A stretch of DNA of 64,000 bases from Humibacter sp. RRB41 (GCF_022761015.1 NZ_JAKWJQ010000004.1:434001-498000); one strand, 5' to 3'. Shown: positions 28,956-39,142, counted from the stretch's first letter. Notes: generated by a model not told the origin, from the sequence alone. Numbers and translations are program-made.

Positions 28956-30551
28956 GTGTCGAAACCGGTCGTGCTGATCGCCGAGGAACTTTCGCCAGCC
29001 ACCGTCGAGGCGCTCGGCCCCGACTTCGACGTGAGGAACGTCGACGGAACCGACCGTCCCGCGTTGCTGTCGGCGCTCGCCGATGCGGATGCCGTCCTCA
29101 TCCGTTCGGCGACGAAGATCGACGAGGAGGCCATCGCGGCCGCCCCGAAGCTGCGCGTCGTGGCTCGGGCGGGCGTCGGTCTCGACAACGTCGACATCAA
29201 GGCGGCGACAACGGCCGGTGTCATGGTGGTCAACGCGCCGACCTCGAACATCATCTCGGCGGCCGAGCTCACCATCGGGCACATTCTGTCGTTGGCCAGG
29301 CACATCCCAGCCGGCGACGCGTCGCTGTCCGGTGGCGAATGGAAGCGCTCCAAGTACACCGGCACCGAGCTGTACGAGAAGACGATCGGCATCATCGGTC
29401 TTGGCCGCATCGGCGCCCTGATCACCGCTCGGCTGCAGGCCTTCGGCACCAATGTGATCGCCTACGACCCGTACGTCACCTCCGCCAGGGCTCAGCAGCT
29501 CGGCGTGCAGCTGGTCACCATCGACGAGCTGCTGCAGCAGGCGGACTTCGTCACGATCCACATGCCGAAGACGCCGGAGACGCTCGGCATGATCGGCGAC
29601 GACCAGCTCGCCCTGATGAAGAACACCGCCTACATCGTCAACGTCGCCCGCGGGGGGCTGATCGACGAGGATGCCCTCTACCGCGCCCTGACCACCGGCT
29701 CGATCGCCGGCGCCGGCCTCGACGTCTTCGTCACCGAGCCGCCGCTGGAATCGCCACTGCTGGCACTCGAGAACGTCGTGGTGACGCCGCACCTCGGCGC
29801 GTCGACGGCCGAGGCACAGGAGAAGGCCGGAATCTCGGTCGCACGCTCGGTGCGCCTCGCCCTCTCCGGCGAGCTCGTTCCGGACGCGGTCAACGTGGCG
29901 GGCGGGGTCATCGATCCTTACGTGCGTCCCGGCATCCCGCTGCTCGAAAAGCTCGGACAGGTCTTCAGCGGACTCGCCAAGAACAGCCCGATCACGAGCG
30001 TCGACGTCGAGATCCGCGGCGAACTTGTCGAGTACGACGTGAGCGTGCTCAAGCTCGCTGCGCTGAAGGGCATCTTCACGAACATCGTGAGCGAGAACGT
30101 CTCGTACGTGAACGCTCCGCTTCTGGCCGAGCAGCGCGGCATCGAGGTGCGACTCCTCACGGATGCCGCCAGCGAGGACTACCGCAACGTTCTGACCCTG
30201 CGCGGCGCGCTCGCCGACGGGTCGCAGGTCTCCGTGTCGGGTACGCTCACCGGCCCGAAGCAGACCGAGAAGATCGTCGGCATCAACGGGTACGACGTCG
30301 AGGTGCCGCTCGCGCAGCACCTCATCGTGATGGTCTACGACGACCGTCCCGGCATCGTCGCCGTCTACGGTCGCGAGTTCGGAGAGGCCGGCATCAACAT
30401 CGCCGGCATGCAGATCGCGCGCACGACGGCGGGCGGCAAAGCGCTCAGCGTGCTCACGGTCGACTCGCCTGTGCCCGACGGCATTCTCGAGGCCGTGCGT
30501 GCGGCGATCGATGCCGACGAGCTCCAGGCCATCGACATCACGGAGTCCTAG
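28956..30551 (+). CDS. serA: D-3-phosphoglycerate dehydrogenase
   Basis: First step of serine synthesis: NAD-dependent oxidation of 3-phosphoglycerate. At 531 residues it is the long actinobacterial form. Residues 1-315 form the catalytic and NAD domains (ARAGVGLDNVD, GLGRIGALITARL, NVARGGLIDE with the catalytic Arg, TPHLGAST with the catalytic His). The allosteric substrate-binding domain (about 320-450) and a C-terminal ACT domain (about 455-531; YDDRPGIVAVYGREFGEAG) follow. GTG 28956 is preceded by GAAGGG. A TAAAGT box at 28864 may be its -10. The PhzF-like gene follows after 3 nt. Confidence 0.95.
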   Translation: MSKPVVLIAEELSPATVEALGPDFDVRNVDGTDRPALLSALADADAVLIRSATKIDEEAIAAAPKLRVVARAGVGLDNVDIKAATTAGVMVVNAPTSNIISAAELTIGHILSLARHIPAGDASLSGGEWKRSKYTGTELYEKTIGIIGLGRIGALITARLQAFGTNVIAYDPYVTSARAQQLGVQLVTIDELLQQADFVTIHMPKTPETLGMIGDDQLALMKNTAYIVNVARGGLIDEDALYRALTTGSIAGAGLDVFVTEPPLESPLLALENVVVTPHLGASTAEAQEKAGISVARSVRLALSGELVPDAVNVAGGVIDPYVRPGIPLLEKLGQVFSGLAKNSPITSVDVEIRGELVEYDVSVLKLAALKGIFTNIVSENVSYVNAPLLAEQRGIEVRLLTDAASEDYRNVLTLRGALADGSQVSVSGTLTGPKQTEKIVGINGYDVEVPLAQHLIVMVYDDRPGIVAVYGREFGEAGINIAGMQIARTTAGGKALSVLTVDSPVPDGILEAVRAAIDADELQAIDITES

Positions 30552-30554
30552 AGC

Positions 30555-31391
30555 ATGACGGCGCGGCGCCTCGCACAGGTCGACGTCTTCGGATCCGGCC
30601 CGGTGACGGGGAACCCGGTCGCCGTTGTCGTGGATGCCGACGGTCTCGGCGACGACGCACTCCAACGCTTCGCGCGCTGGACCAATCTCTCTGAGACCAC
30701 GTTCCTGTTCCCGCCGGTGGATCCCTCCGCCGACTACCGCGTTCGGATCTTCACGCCGGGCGGAGAGCTGAGCTTCGCCGGCCATCCGACTCTGGGATCC
30801 GCGCACGCCTGGCTCGAGTCCGGTGGCGTGCCGGCAGAGGCCGACATCGTCGTGCAGGAGTGCGGCATCGGACTCGTGCGTCTGCGCCGCGCCGATGGTC
30901 GACTCGCGTTCGCGGCGCCGGCGTTGAGCCGCTCAGGACCGGTCGACGACGACACGCTCGCTGCCACTGCGCTGGCGTTGGGAATCGCAGTGGACGACAT
31001 CCTCTCGTCGAACTGGGTTGACAACGGGCCAGGGTGGCTGGCAGTCGAGCTGCGTGACGCAGCCGCAGTGCTCAACCTGACACCTGACATGGCGGCGCTG
31101 AAGGGCATCAAAGCCGGGGTTTTCGGATTCCACGCGTCCGGTTCAGACTCGCTCTACGAGGTGCGCGCATTCGTGCCGGACTTCGGCATCGACGAAGATC
31201 CTGTGACGGGCAGTCTGAACGCGGGTCTCGCGACGTGGCTGCTGGCATCCGGCCGTGTTCCCGACGCCTATGTCGTGAGCCAGGGAACCGCGCTCGGGCG
31301 CGCAGGGCGCGTGTACGTCGAGCGGGTCGGCGACGACATCTGGATCGGCGGGGACACCCGGTCGGTGATTACCGGCACAGTGGCGTTCTGA
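30555..31391 (+). CDS. PhzF-family isomerase/epimerase-like protein
   Basis: A 278-residue member of the PhzF/DapF fold. It starts with QVDVFGSGPVTGNPVAVV, has the catalytic Glu in NLSETTFLF, and continues with IFTPGGELSFAGHPTLGSAH and the late IDEDPVTGSLNAGLA motif, all hallmarks of the family. The true PhzF isomerises a phenazine precursor; most homologues have unknown substrates and no other phenazine genes lie here. It starts 3 nt after the serA stop, so the two are likely cotranscribed. Confidence 0.88.
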   Translation: MTARRLAQVDVFGSGPVTGNPVAVVVDADGLGDDALQRFARWTNLSETTFLFPPVDPSADYRVRIFTPGGELSFAGHPTLGSAHAWLESGGVPAEADIVVQECGIGLVRLRRADGRLAFAAPALSRSGPVDDDTLAATALALGIAVDDILSSNWVDNGPGWLAVELRDAAAVLNLTPDMAALKGIKAGVFGFHASGSDSLYEVRAFVPDFGIDEDPVTGSLNAGLATWLLASGRVPDAYVVSQGTALGRAGRVYVERVGDDIWIGGDTRSVITGTVAF

Positions 31392-31462
31392 GTCGTCGGA
31401 GCTCTGAATCGTCGACGCGGGCCGAGCTTCCGGTCCGGCACAGGTGCCGCGAAAATGACCGT

Positions 31463-31482
31463 TGCAGAATACGCATTCTGCA
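31463..31482. promoter_or_regulatory. Perfect palindrome upstream of leuB
   Basis: TGCAGAATACGCATTCTGCA: 8-bp perfect arms and a 4-nt spacer in the 252-bp gap before leuB. It is the expected size and place for a repressor dimer. In related actinomycetes leuB and leuCD are controlled by IclR-type LtbR/NdgR proteins, but I cannot confirm that this is their site. Confidence 0.5.
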
Positions 31483-31643
31483 CCACGTGCTGGAAGTGAC
31501 ATCTGGTTGGGTGGCGAGAGACGGCGCCGCCACAGAGGATCTCTCCGGGCAGGCCCGTACCGTGCGAACTCGGATAACCCGGGGGGGGCGAATGTTGCAC
31601 GGTTCGGGGCCGTAGGCTGGTATCCCACTTGTGAAGGAGTCCC

Positions 31644-32699
31644 ATGTCGCGTCAGGTCAGGCTCGCGGTCATTCCCGGTGATGGAATCGGCCCGGAGGTG
31701 ATCGCGGAGGCCGTCAAGGTTCTCGACGCGGTCGTCGATCCCGCCGAGGTCGTCTTCGACAAGACCTACTTCGAGCTGGGCGCCGGTCGCTACCTGAAGA
31801 CCGGTGACGTGCTCACCGACGAGGATCTCGCCACGATCTCGGGCAACGATGCGATTCTGCTCGGCGCAGTCGGCGGCACTCCTGGCGACCCGCGTCTGGT
31901 CGGTGCGAACATCGAACGCGGCCTGCTGCTGCGACTGCGATTCGCCCTCGACCACTACGTGAACCTGCGGCCGACGGCCATCCTGCCCGGCGTCGTGAGC
32001 CCGCTCGCGAACCCCGGCGACGTCGACTTCGTCGTCGTGCGCGAGGGTACTGAGGGGCCTTACGTCGGAAACGGCGGTGCGATTCGCGTCGGCACCCCGC
32101 ACGAGATCGCCAACGAGGTCTCCGTGAACACGGCGTTCGGCGTCGAGCGCGTCGTGCGGTACGCGTTCGAACAGGCGGAGCGACGCCGCAAGAAGCTCAC
32201 GCTGGTGCACAAGACCAACGTGCTGGTGCATGCCGGGGGTCTCTGGAAGCGCACTGTCGACGCGGTGGCAGCGGAGCATCCGGATGTCTCGGTCGACTAT
32301 TTGCACGTCGACGCGGCGACGATCTTCCTGGTCACAGACCCTGCTAGATTCGATGTCATCGTCACGGACAACCTCTTCGGCGACATCTTGACCGATCTCG
32401 CGGCCGCGATCAGCGGTGGCATCGGACTGGCGGCCTCGGGCAACATCAACCCCGACGGCACGTACCCGAGCATGTTCGAGCCGGTGCACGGCTCTGCACC
32501 AGACATCGCCGGGCAGCAGAAAGCCGATCCGACCGCGGCCATCCTCTCGGTGTCGTTGCTCCTCAGCCACCTCGGGCTCGAGGATGGCTCGGCCCGAGTC
32601 GCCTCCGCCGTCACGGACGACCTCGCCCAGCGCGGCTCGGCACCGCGCAGCACCGCCCAGGTCGGCGACTCCATCGTCGCTCGCCTCGGCGATCGCTGA
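31644..32699 (+). CDS. leuB: 3-isopropylmalate dehydrogenase
   Basis: Oxidative decarboxylation of 3-isopropylmalate in leucine synthesis. The 351-residue protein has [14 protein letters not shown] at the N-terminus, [18 protein letters not shown] (substrate Arg residues), [14 protein letters not shown] and the metal/NAD site [15 protein letters not shown], followed by [14 protein letters not shown]. The short form is common in actinomycetes. ATG 31644 has GAAGGAG 6 nt upstream. leuA, leuC and leuD are not in the window. Confidence 0.95.
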   Translation: MSRQVRLAVIPGDGIGPEVIAEAVKVLDAVVDPAEVVFDKTYFELGAGRYLKTGDVLTDEDLATISGNDAILLGAVGGTPGDPRLVGANIERGLLLRLRFALDHYVNLRPTAILPGVVSPLANPGDVDFVVVREGTEGPYVGNGGAIRVGTPHEIANEVSVNTAFGVERVVRYAFEQAERRRKKLTLVHKTNVLVHAGGLWKRTVDAVAAEHPDVSVDYLHVDAATIFLVTDPARFDVIVTDNLFGDILTDLAAAISGGIGLAASGNINPDGTYPSMFEPVHGSAPDIAGQQKADPTAAILSVSLLLSHLGLEDGSARVASAVTDDLAQRGSAPRSTAQVGDSIVARLGDR

Positions 32700-32749
32700 C
32701 GTACCCTGAATCCAGCAAAACATCCCGCCTCGAGCGGAGGAGAGCACCC

Positions 32750-33859
32750 ATGACCATCCCGCTGACCGACATCACCCCTCTCACCTGGCAGGTGACAACG
32801 AACCCCGCACCGCTGCCAGCTGCGGAGCGCGCCGCCGTTCTGGCAGACCCCGGGTTCGGGCAGTACTTCACCGACCACATGGTCGACATCTGCTGGTCAG
32901 CCAAGGGCGGATGGCACCGTCCGCGGGTCAGCCCGTACGGGCCGATCCAGCTGGAGCCGTCGGCAGCAGTGCTGCACTACGCGCAAGAGGTCTTCGAGGG
33001 GCTCAAGGCCTACCGGCACGCCGACGGCTCGATCCACACATTCCGCCCCGACGCCAACGCGCGTCGCATGGCGCGCTCCGCCCACCGTCTCGCGCTGCCC
33101 GAACTGCCGACGGACTACTTCATCGAAGCCATCAAGCAGCTCATCGCTCTCGACGGAGACTGGGTTCCCGACACCCCGGAGACGAGCCTCTACCTTCGCC
33201 CGTTCATGTTCGCGAAGGAGGCGTTCCTCGGGGTTCGCCCGGCGAACAAGGTGGCGTTCTACCTGATCGCCAGTCCAGCAGGCGCGTACTTCAAGGGTGG
33301 CGTCGCGCCGGTATCGATCTGGCTCTCCGAGGACTACTCGCGTGCCGGCATCGGCGGAACCGGCGCTGCGAAGACCGGAGGCAACTACGCGTCGAGCCTG
33401 CTCCCGCAGGCCGAGGCGTACGAGCACGGCTGCGCCCAGGTGCTCTTCCTCGATTCCGCCGAGGGCAAGTACCTCGAAGAGCTCGGCGGCATGAACGTGG
33501 TGCTCGTGTACAGCGACGGCACGCTCGTGACGCCGGCATCCGACTCCATCCTCGAGGGTGTGACGCTGGACTCGATTTTGCAGCTGGCCCGCGACCGCGG
33601 CCACCGCGTCGAGCAGCGTCCTGTGTCGCTCGACGAGTGGAAGGCGGGCGAGGCATCCGGAGACATCGTCGAGGTGTTCGCCTGCGGAACGGCAGCCGTC
33701 GTCACGCCCATCGCGCAGCTCAAGTCGCGGGACTTCTCGATCGGGTCAGCGGATGCCCCTGCCGGCGAGCTGACCATGTTGCTGCGACAGGAACTCACCG
33801 ACATCCAATACGGCCGCACCGAAGACCGCCACGGCTGGCTCACCCGCCTGGACGCCTGA
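32750..33859 (+). CDS. ilvE: Branched-chain amino-acid aminotransferase
   Basis: A PLP-dependent fold-type IV enzyme that makes valine, isoleucine and leucine from their keto acids with glutamate. The 369-residue length is normal for the group II (long) class. EVFEGLKAYRH, RPFMFAKEAFLGV, the PLP lysine segment GTGAAKTGGNYASSL and ELGGMNV are present. GGAGGAG precedes ATG 32750. It follows leuB after 50 bp and overlaps no other gene, completing the last step of the branched-chain pathway encoded here. Confidence 0.96.
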   Translation: MTIPLTDITPLTWQVTTNPAPLPAAERAAVLADPGFGQYFTDHMVDICWSAKGGWHRPRVSPYGPIQLEPSAAVLHYAQEVFEGLKAYRHADGSIHTFRPDANARRMARSAHRLALPELPTDYFIEAIKQLIALDGDWVPDTPETSLYLRPFMFAKEAFLGVRPANKVAFYLIASPAGAYFKGGVAPVSIWLSEDYSRAGIGGTGAAKTGGNYASSLLPQAEAYEHGCAQVLFLDSAEGKYLEELGGMNVVLVYSDGTLVTPASDSILEGVTLDSILQLARDRGHRVEQRPVSLDEWKAGEASGDIVEVFACGTAAVVTPIAQLKSRDFSIGSADAPAGELTMLLRQELTDIQYGRTEDRHGWLTRLDA

Positions 33860-33863
33860 CCGC

Positions 33864-34637
33864 ATGAAGATCGCACGTTTCAGCCGCGAAGGCGCCATCG
33901 CATTCGGCATCCTCGACGAGGACGAGCGCGAATGGGTCGTCCTGGCGGGCGACCCGATGTACGCGGGCTTCGACACAACGGGGGAGCGCGTCAAGGTCAC
34001 GGATGCCCCGTTGCTCGCTCCCGTTCTTCCGCGTTCCAAGGTGATCGGCATCGGCCGCAACTACCGCGAGCACGCGGAGGAGATGGGTGCAGACGCGCCA
34101 GAGGCCCCTCTGATGTTCCTCAAGCCGAACACCGCGGTGATCGGTCCGAACGACGCCATCGTGCTGCCTCCGCAGTCCGAACGTGTCGAGCACGAGGGCG
34201 AACTCGTCGTCGTGATCGGCCGGATCGGCAAGGACATCGCGGAGGAGAGTGCGCTCGACTACGTGTTCGGCTACACGGTCGGCAACGACGTCACAGCACG
34301 AGACCTTCAGCGTGCAGACGGTCAGTGGGCGAGAGGCAAGGGATTCGACACGTTCTGCCCGCTGGGGCCCGTGATCGAGACCGAGTTCGACGCTGCATCA
34401 GCCACTATCGAGACGCGGGTGAACGGCGAGCAACGGCAGTCAGGGCGCATCTCGGACTTGATCCACGGCATCCCGCATCTCATCGCCTACGCGTCGAGCG
34501 TGTGGACGCTGCTGCCGGGAGACGTGATCATGACAGGCACTCCTGCCGGAGTCGGTCCGCTCGTCGCCGGCGACCGCGTCGAGGTCACGGTGAGCGGAAT
34601 CGGCACGCTGTCGAACCCGGTGCGCGCCAAGGCCTGA
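33864..34637 (+). CDS. Fumarylacetoacetate hydrolase (FAH)-family protein
   Basis: A 257-residue single FAH domain. A short N-terminal beta part precedes the catalytic barrel that starts GIGRNYREHAEEMG, with metal ligands in EHEGELVVVIG (Glu pair), GNDVTARDLQ (Asp) and GKGFDTFCPLGP. MTGTPAGVGPL is the usual C-terminal mark. Members hydrolyse or decarboxylate 2-oxo acids (acylpyruvases, oxaloacetate decarboxylase). It begins 4 nt after the ilvE stop, so it is cotranscribed, but its role in amino-acid metabolism is unproven. Confidence 0.9.
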   Translation: MKIARFSREGAIAFGILDEDEREWVVLAGDPMYAGFDTTGERVKVTDAPLLAPVLPRSKVIGIGRNYREHAEEMGADAPEAPLMFLKPNTAVIGPNDAIVLPPQSERVEHEGELVVVIGRIGKDIAEESALDYVFGYTVGNDVTARDLQRADGQWARGKGFDTFCPLGPVIETEFDAASATIETRVNGEQRQSGRISDLIHGIPHLIAYASSVWTLLPGDVIMTGTPAGVGPLVAGDRVEVTVSGIGTLSNPVRAKA

Positions 34638-34668
34638 CGGGCCGTCGCGTGGTCGCTAAACTGCCCGC

Positions 34669-35157
34669 ATGACCGAGGGGTGGAGCGACTTCTACGTCGG
34701 CGTCGCGGGTGCGGCGGCCGCTCTGGCCGGTCTGATCATCGTGGCGATGAGCGTCACCATCAAAGAGATCATCGCCTCGCGCACCCTGCCGTCGCGGGCG
34801 GGCGCGACGATCAGCTCGATGGTGCTCATCCTGGTGCTGGCGATCCTAGGTCTGATGCCGCGCCAGACGGATGTCGCACTCGGCATCGAGATCGTCGTCG
34901 CCAGCCTGGTCGCCCTGATCCCGCCGGTTCTGATGTCGCAGCGAGTGCTGACCGACACGACGTACGACGCGTCGACCGCCACCAGGATCTTCCGGGCCGC
35001 TGCCGGCCTCGGTCCCGTCGTGCTGGCGCTCGTCGGCGGCATCCTGGTGGTCGCCGGGCTCGAGGCAGGGCTCTTCTTCGTCGCTGCGGCCATTGCGTTG
35101 ATCTTCGTACTGTCGATGCTGAACGCGTGGGTGCTGCTGGTCGAGGTGCAGCGCTGA
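34669..35157 (+). CDS. Four-helix membrane protein of unknown function (162 aa)
   Basis: No named family recognised. Four hydrophobic helices at about 10-30, 45-62, 70-87 and 105-158 (the last probably a hairpin), with short polar loops. The N-terminus GWSDFYVGVAGAAAALAGLIIVA resembles small actinobacterial membrane proteins annotated only as hypothetical. TAAACT lies 6 nt before ATG 34669, so the mRNA is probably leaderless. It is convergent with the aminotransferase gene. Confidence 0.75.
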   Translation: MTEGWSDFYVGVAGAAAALAGLIIVAMSVTIKEIIASRTLPSRAGATISSMVLILVLAILGLMPRQTDVALGIEIVVASLVALIPPVLMSQRVLTDTTYDASTATRIFRAAAGLGPVVLALVGGILVVAGLEAGLFFVAAAIALIFVLSMLNAWVLLVEVQR

Positions 35158-35179
35158 CTGCGCCGGCAGCTGGTGCGCG

Positions 35180-36250
35180 TCAGCGGCCGAGCGCGCGCAG
35201 GGCGCGCTCGACGTCGCGCTCGTCGTTCCAGACGTGGAAGGCCACGCGTGCCCGTCCTGCCCGCCCCGACGCAACGATCCCCGCGCTGGTGAGGCGCAGC
35301 AGGTCGTCCGAGTCGGGGTCGGCCCACGTGACGATCGCCCGGCCGCGCGCCTCGAGCCCGAGCGACGAGGCCAGCGCGTCGCCGAGCGCGACGTCGTGGT
35401 CGTGCACGGAGCGGATGTCCGCCCCGGCGAACAGCTCGAGCGCCGGCACGGCTCCGGCGACGGCCTGCCACGCCGGCGACACGTCGAACCGTCTGGCCGA
35501 GTCCGCCAGCAGCGCCGAGGGTCCGTAGCACGAAGCCCACGGATCTTCCGCCGCACACCACCCGGCGTTCACCGGGACCAGCTTCTCGGCGAAGCCCGGC
35601 TGCACCGCGAAGAAGCAGACTCCACGCGGCGAGCAGAGCCACTTGTAGGTGTGGCAGACGAAGGCATCCGCTGTCTGCGGTTGCAACGGCATCCAGCCGG
35701 CGGCCTGTGTGGTGTCGCAGAGCACGTACGCACCGTGCGCGTCGGCGGCGGCACGGATGGCAGGGGCATCCGCGATCTCACCGGTCGCCGACTGCACCAG
35801 CGAGTACGCCACCAGCCAGGTGTCATCATGCACGCTGTCGGCGAGCGCGCTCAGAGACACGTGACGCACACGCACCCCGCGGTACGCCTGCTGCTGGAAC
35901 GGGAACACGATCGAGCTGAAGTCACCGTCGACGCAGAGCACCTCGGCCCCGTCGGGCACAGAGGCCGCCACGATCCCGGCGAAGACGGAGGTCTGCGACC
36001 CGAGCGCTATGCGATCGATGTCGACTCCAGCGATCGCGGCGAAGGCCGTCCTCGCGCGGGAGACCAGCACGTCGTAGTGCGCGGGGGTTGCGTTTCCGCT
36101 TCTCCAGAGGTCGAGATCGGCCGTGGCGGCTTCGACAGCACGTGCGGGAGGGAGACCGTTGGTGCAGGCGGCAAGGTATCCGGCCCCGATGTCCTCGAAC
36201 TCGTCGCGGAGTGCTGCGAAACCGGAACGGAGCGGGGTTGCCAAGGCCAT
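35180..36250 (-). CDS. Class V aminotransferase (PLP-dependent)
   Basis: A 356-residue fold-type I PLP enzyme related to cysteine desulfurases and kynureninases. The cofactor Asp lies in YVLCDTTQAAGWMPL, and the Schiff-base Lys in HTYKWLCSPRGVCFF (about residues 195-210). SGNATPAHYD and LGSQTSVFAGIVAA mark the phosphate-binding part. The substrate is unknown. It is divergent from a LysR-family gene with 81 bp between starts, and this regulator most probably controls it. Confidence 0.88.
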   Translation of the reverse strand: MALATPLRSGFAALRDEFEDIGAGYLAACTNGLPPARAVEAATADLDLWRSGNATPAHYDVLVSRARTAFAAIAGVDIDRIALGSQTSVFAGIVAASVPDGAEVLCVDGDFSSIVFPFQQQAYRGVRVRHVSLSALADSVHDDTWLVAYSLVQSATGEIADAPAIRAAADAHGAYVLCDTTQAAGWMPLQPQTADAFVCHTYKWLCSPRGVCFFAVQPGFAEKLVPVNAGWCAAEDPWASCYGPSALLADSARRFDVSPAWQAVAGAVPALELFAGADIRSVHDHDVALGDALASSLGLEARGRAIVTWADPDSDDLLRLTSAGIVASGRAGRARVAFHVWNDERDVERALRALGR

Positions 36251-36331
36251 GCACCAAGTCTTCGGGCGAGTCGCTCATTCGACAATCGCAGGTGTTCGAT
36301 CGGTTCCATCACGCGAAGTTATGATTGCGAG

Positions 36332-37297
36332 ATGACTCTGCAGTCCGACCCCGGGCCGTCGCTCGAACTGGATGCCCACACTCTCCGCATCGTGCGCGCC
36401 ATCGTCGAGCACGGCTCGATCACCGCAGCCGCGACCTCGCTCGGCTACAGCCAGCCGGCCGTGAGCCAGCACCTTCGCCGGGCGGAAGCGCGCATCGGCA
36501 TGCCGCTGGTGGCCCGCTCGGGCCGCGGCATCCGTCTCACCGAGGCCGGCAGGGTGCTTGCGAAGCACGCCGGCACCATCACGACAGCGCTCGATGCGGC
36601 CGCGGGGGAGCTTGCTGAGCTTTCCGGGCTGCGCTCCGGCCGTGTGCGGCTCGCCTCGTTCCCGACAGCGTCGTCGACACTGGTGCCGCAGGTGCTGCGC
36701 ACGCTGGCGTCCGACCACCCCGGCGTCGGCGTCAGCTACCTCGAGGCCGAACCGCCCGAGGCGGTGGATGCCGTGCGCTCGCAGCGGGCAGACCTCGCGA
36801 TCACGTTCAGCTACCCCGGCGACCGCGTCGATCCGCACGGCGAGAGCGCCAGAGGGCTGGTCGTCGTTCCGCTCTGGAGCGACCAGATGAAACTCGTGGT
36901 GCCCGCCGGGCATCCGGATGCATCGTCGGATGACGTGCCACTCGCCGAGCTGGCTGGGGAGAGCTGGATCGCCGGATGCCAGCGATGCCGCGGACACCTG
37001 CTGCAGCTCGCGGAGGCATCCGGCTTCCGACCGCAGATCGCGTACGAGACAGACAACGTCACCGCCGTGCTCGGCATGGTGGCGGCCGGACTCGGCGTCG
37101 CGCTGCTGCCATCGCTCGCGCTCGCGACGGCGGGCATCCCGCGTGGTGTCGCCGTTCGCACGACGGCGAACCACGACCGTCGCACGATCCACCTGGTCGC
37201 GAGCCAGGGGAGCGATCAGGTGCCGGCGATCGCGGCGACGGCCGCCGCCATCCTCGCTCTGGACGGCGAGGCGTGGGAGCTCGAACCCGCGGCGTAG
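36332..37297 (+). CDS. LysR-family transcription regulator
   Basis: A 321-residue regulator with an N-terminal winged HTH (about 12-72; [34 protein letters not shown]) and a periplasmic-binding-like effector domain (about 95-310). TATGAT lies 6 nt before ATG 36332, so the transcript is likely leaderless. The gene is divergent from the class V aminotransferase, the usual arrangement for a LysR protein and its target. The effector is not predictable. Confidence 0.92.
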   Translation: MTLQSDPGPSLELDAHTLRIVRAIVEHGSITAAATSLGYSQPAVSQHLRRAEARIGMPLVARSGRGIRLTEAGRVLAKHAGTITTALDAAAGELAELSGLRSGRVRLASFPTASSTLVPQVLRTLASDHPGVGVSYLEAEPPEAVDAVRSQRADLAITFSYPGDRVDPHGESARGLVVVPLWSDQMKLVVPAGHPDASSDDVPLAELAGESWIAGCQRCRGHLLQLAEASGFRPQIAYETDNVTAVLGMVAAGLGVALLPSLALATAGIPRGVAVRTTANHDRRTIHLVASQGSDQVPAIAATAAAILALDGEAWELEPAA

Positions 37298-37328
37298 CGC
37301 CCGGTGCCCCACCGTAGACTTGACGGCG

Positions 37329-38858
37329 ATGTCCGACACCTCTGCACCCGCCGCGTATCCGTTCAGCACCGCAACCGGAAGCGACGTTCGCGTGCGCTTC
37401 TGCCCGTCGCCCACCGGCACGCCGCATGTGGGGCTCATTCGCACCGCGCTGTTCAATTGGGCGTACGCCAGGCACACCGGCGGCAAGCTCATCTTCCGCA
37501 TCGAAGACACGGATGCCGCGCGCGACTCCGAGGAGAGCTACGAGCAGCTGCTCGATGCGCTCACCTGGCTGAAGATCGACTGGGACGAAGGCGTTGTCAG
37601 GGGCGGGCCCGACGGCCCGTACCGGCAGTCGCAGCGCAGCGAGATCTACGCGGCCGTCCTCGACCGTCTGATCGACTCGGGACACGTCTACGAGAGCTAC
37701 TCCAGCCCAGAAGAGATCGAAGCCCGCAACCTCGCGGCCGGACGTCCCAAGCAGCACGGCTACGACAACGCAGACCGTGACACGACCGAGGACCAGCGCG
37801 AAGCGTATCGGGCAGAGGGCCGCCAGCCCGCCCTTCGGCTGCGCGTTCCGGACAGCGATCTCGACTTCGACGACCTGGTTCGCGGGCCGATCACGTTCCC
37901 GGCGGGCTCGTTCAGCGACTTCGTCGTCGTCAGGCCGAACGGGCAGCCGCTCTACACGTTCGTGAACCCCGTGGACGACGCCCTGATGCACGTGACGCAT
38001 GTGCTGCGCGGCGAGGACCTGCTGCCGTCGACACCCCGTCAGATCGCCCTGTACCGCGCGCTCATCGACGTGGGCGTCAGCGACTTCATCCCGCGCTTCG
38101 GCCACCTGCCGTCCGTGCTGGGTGACGGCAACAAGAAGCTCTCGAAGCGGGACCCGGAGTCGAACCTGTTCCACCACCGTGAGCGTGGGTTCATCCCGGA
38201 GGGCCTCGACAACTACCTGGCTCTTCTCGGCTGGGGGTACTCGCACGATCGCGACGTGTTCTCGCTCGACGAGATGGTCGAGAAGTTCGACGTCGCAGAC
38301 GTCAATCCCAACCCGGCGCGCTTCGACCTGAAGAAGGCCGAAGCGATCAATGCAGACCACATTCGGATGCTCGAGGCCGCCGACTTCGCGGCCCGCACCG
38401 TGCCCTATCTGGTCGGGGCGGGCATCCTGAGCGAACCGTTGAGCGATCGACACCGTTCGGTGCTGGACGCCGCGACCCCGCTCGTGCAGGAGCGCGTACA
38501 GCTGCTCGGCGAGACGCCGGGCATGCTCGGCTTCTTCTTCACGACGGCGGACGCGCTGAAGATCGACGACGACGCGCGAGCCACCCTGCCGGACAACGCG
38601 GCCGAGGTACTCGATGCGTCGATCGAGGCGCTGGATCGCCTTGGGGAGCACCTGTGGGTGCACGACGGCATCGAGGTCGACCTGCGTGCTGCCCTCATCG
38701 AAGTGCTCGGGCTCAAGCCCCGCGTCGCGTTCGGACCCCTGCGCGTCGCCGTCAGCGGACGCCGGGTGTCGCCACCGCTCTTCGAGTCGATGGAGATCCT
38801 CGGCAAGGCCGAGACGCTCGCCAGGCTGCGCCGCCTGCGTGCGGGTCTCGGCGACTAG
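37329..38858 (+). CDS. gltX: Glutamyl-tRNA synthetase
   Basis: Charges tRNA-Glu, and in many actinomycetes also tRNA-Gln as the first step of the GatCAB route. The 509-residue class I synthetase has the HIGH equivalent in [11 protein letters not shown] (about 27-37), [11 protein letters not shown], and KMSKS as KKLSKRD. A C-terminal helical anticodon-binding domain follows. TAGACT ends 8 nt before ATG 37329 and there is no ribosome site. A tRNA-Gln gene lies 207 bp downstream. Confidence 0.97.
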   Translation: MSDTSAPAAYPFSTATGSDVRVRFCPSPTGTPHVGLIRTALFNWAYARHTGGKLIFRIEDTDAARDSEESYEQLLDALTWLKIDWDEGVVRGGPDGPYRQSQRSEIYAAVLDRLIDSGHVYESYSSPEEIEARNLAAGRPKQHGYDNADRDTTEDQREAYRAEGRQPALRLRVPDSDLDFDDLVRGPITFPAGSFSDFVVVRPNGQPLYTFVNPVDDALMHVTHVLRGEDLLPSTPRQIALYRALIDVGVSDFIPRFGHLPSVLGDGNKKLSKRDPESNLFHHRERGFIPEGLDNYLALLGWGYSHDRDVFSLDEMVEKFDVADVNPNPARFDLKKAEAINADHIRMLEAADFAARTVPYLVGAGILSEPLSDRHRSVLDAATPLVQERVQLLGETPGMLGFFFTTADALKIDDDARATLPDNAAEVLDASIEALDRLGEHLWVHDGIEVDLRAALIEVLGLKPRVAFGPLRVAVSGRRVSPPLFESMEILGKAETLARLRRLRAGLGD

Positions 38859-38871
38859 TCCATCCCGGATT

Positions 38872-38956
38872 CCCCGCGTTCGCAGCCAGTTCGCGCATCC
38901 GCAGCCATCCCGATTGGCTGTGCTTGCACGAACTGGTTGGGGTTCGTGAAGCGGGG
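38872..38956 (+). terminator. Large nested stem-loop after gltX
   Basis: Three nested pairings, CCCCGC/GCGGGG (38872-38877, 38951-38956), CCAGTTCG/CGAACTGG (38886-38893, 38929-38936) and CAGCCA/TGGCTG (38902-38907, 38915-38920), begin 13 nt past the gltX stop. It probably terminates gltX before the tRNA promoter. Confidence 0.55.
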
Positions 38957-38979
38957 TGCGCCACGGACGCCGTGCCGTT

Positions 38980-39009
38980 TTGGATGGCACCCCCTTCGTA
39001 CGGTAAAGT
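38980..39009 (+). promoter_or_regulatory. Candidate promoter of tRNA-Gln
   Basis: TTGGAT (38980-38985), an 18-bp spacer and TAAAGT (39004-39009) lie 56 bp before the tRNA 5' end. Confidence 0.45.
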
Positions 39010-39065
39010 TGACGCTTGTGCCGCTGAGAAGCGGTGCACCGCTCGCCCCGGTGGGGTGAAGCCGG

Positions 39066-39137
39066 TGGGGTATGGTGTAATTGGCAACACGGCTGATTCT
39101 GGTTCAGTTGTTCTTGGTTCGAGTCCAGGTACCCCAG
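39066..39137 (+). tRNA. tRNA-Gln (anticodon CTG)
   Basis: A complete cloverleaf: acceptor TGGGGTA pairs with TACCCCA, anticodon loop TTCTGGT, T arm GTTCGAGTC. 3' CCA is not encoded. Confidence 0.97.
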
Positions 39138-39142
39138 CTCTG

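Noticed and set aside
28863-30806. A 647-codon minus-strand frame opposite serA
   Set aside because: It is a shadow of serA and the PhzF-like gene; no motifs and low-complexity composition.
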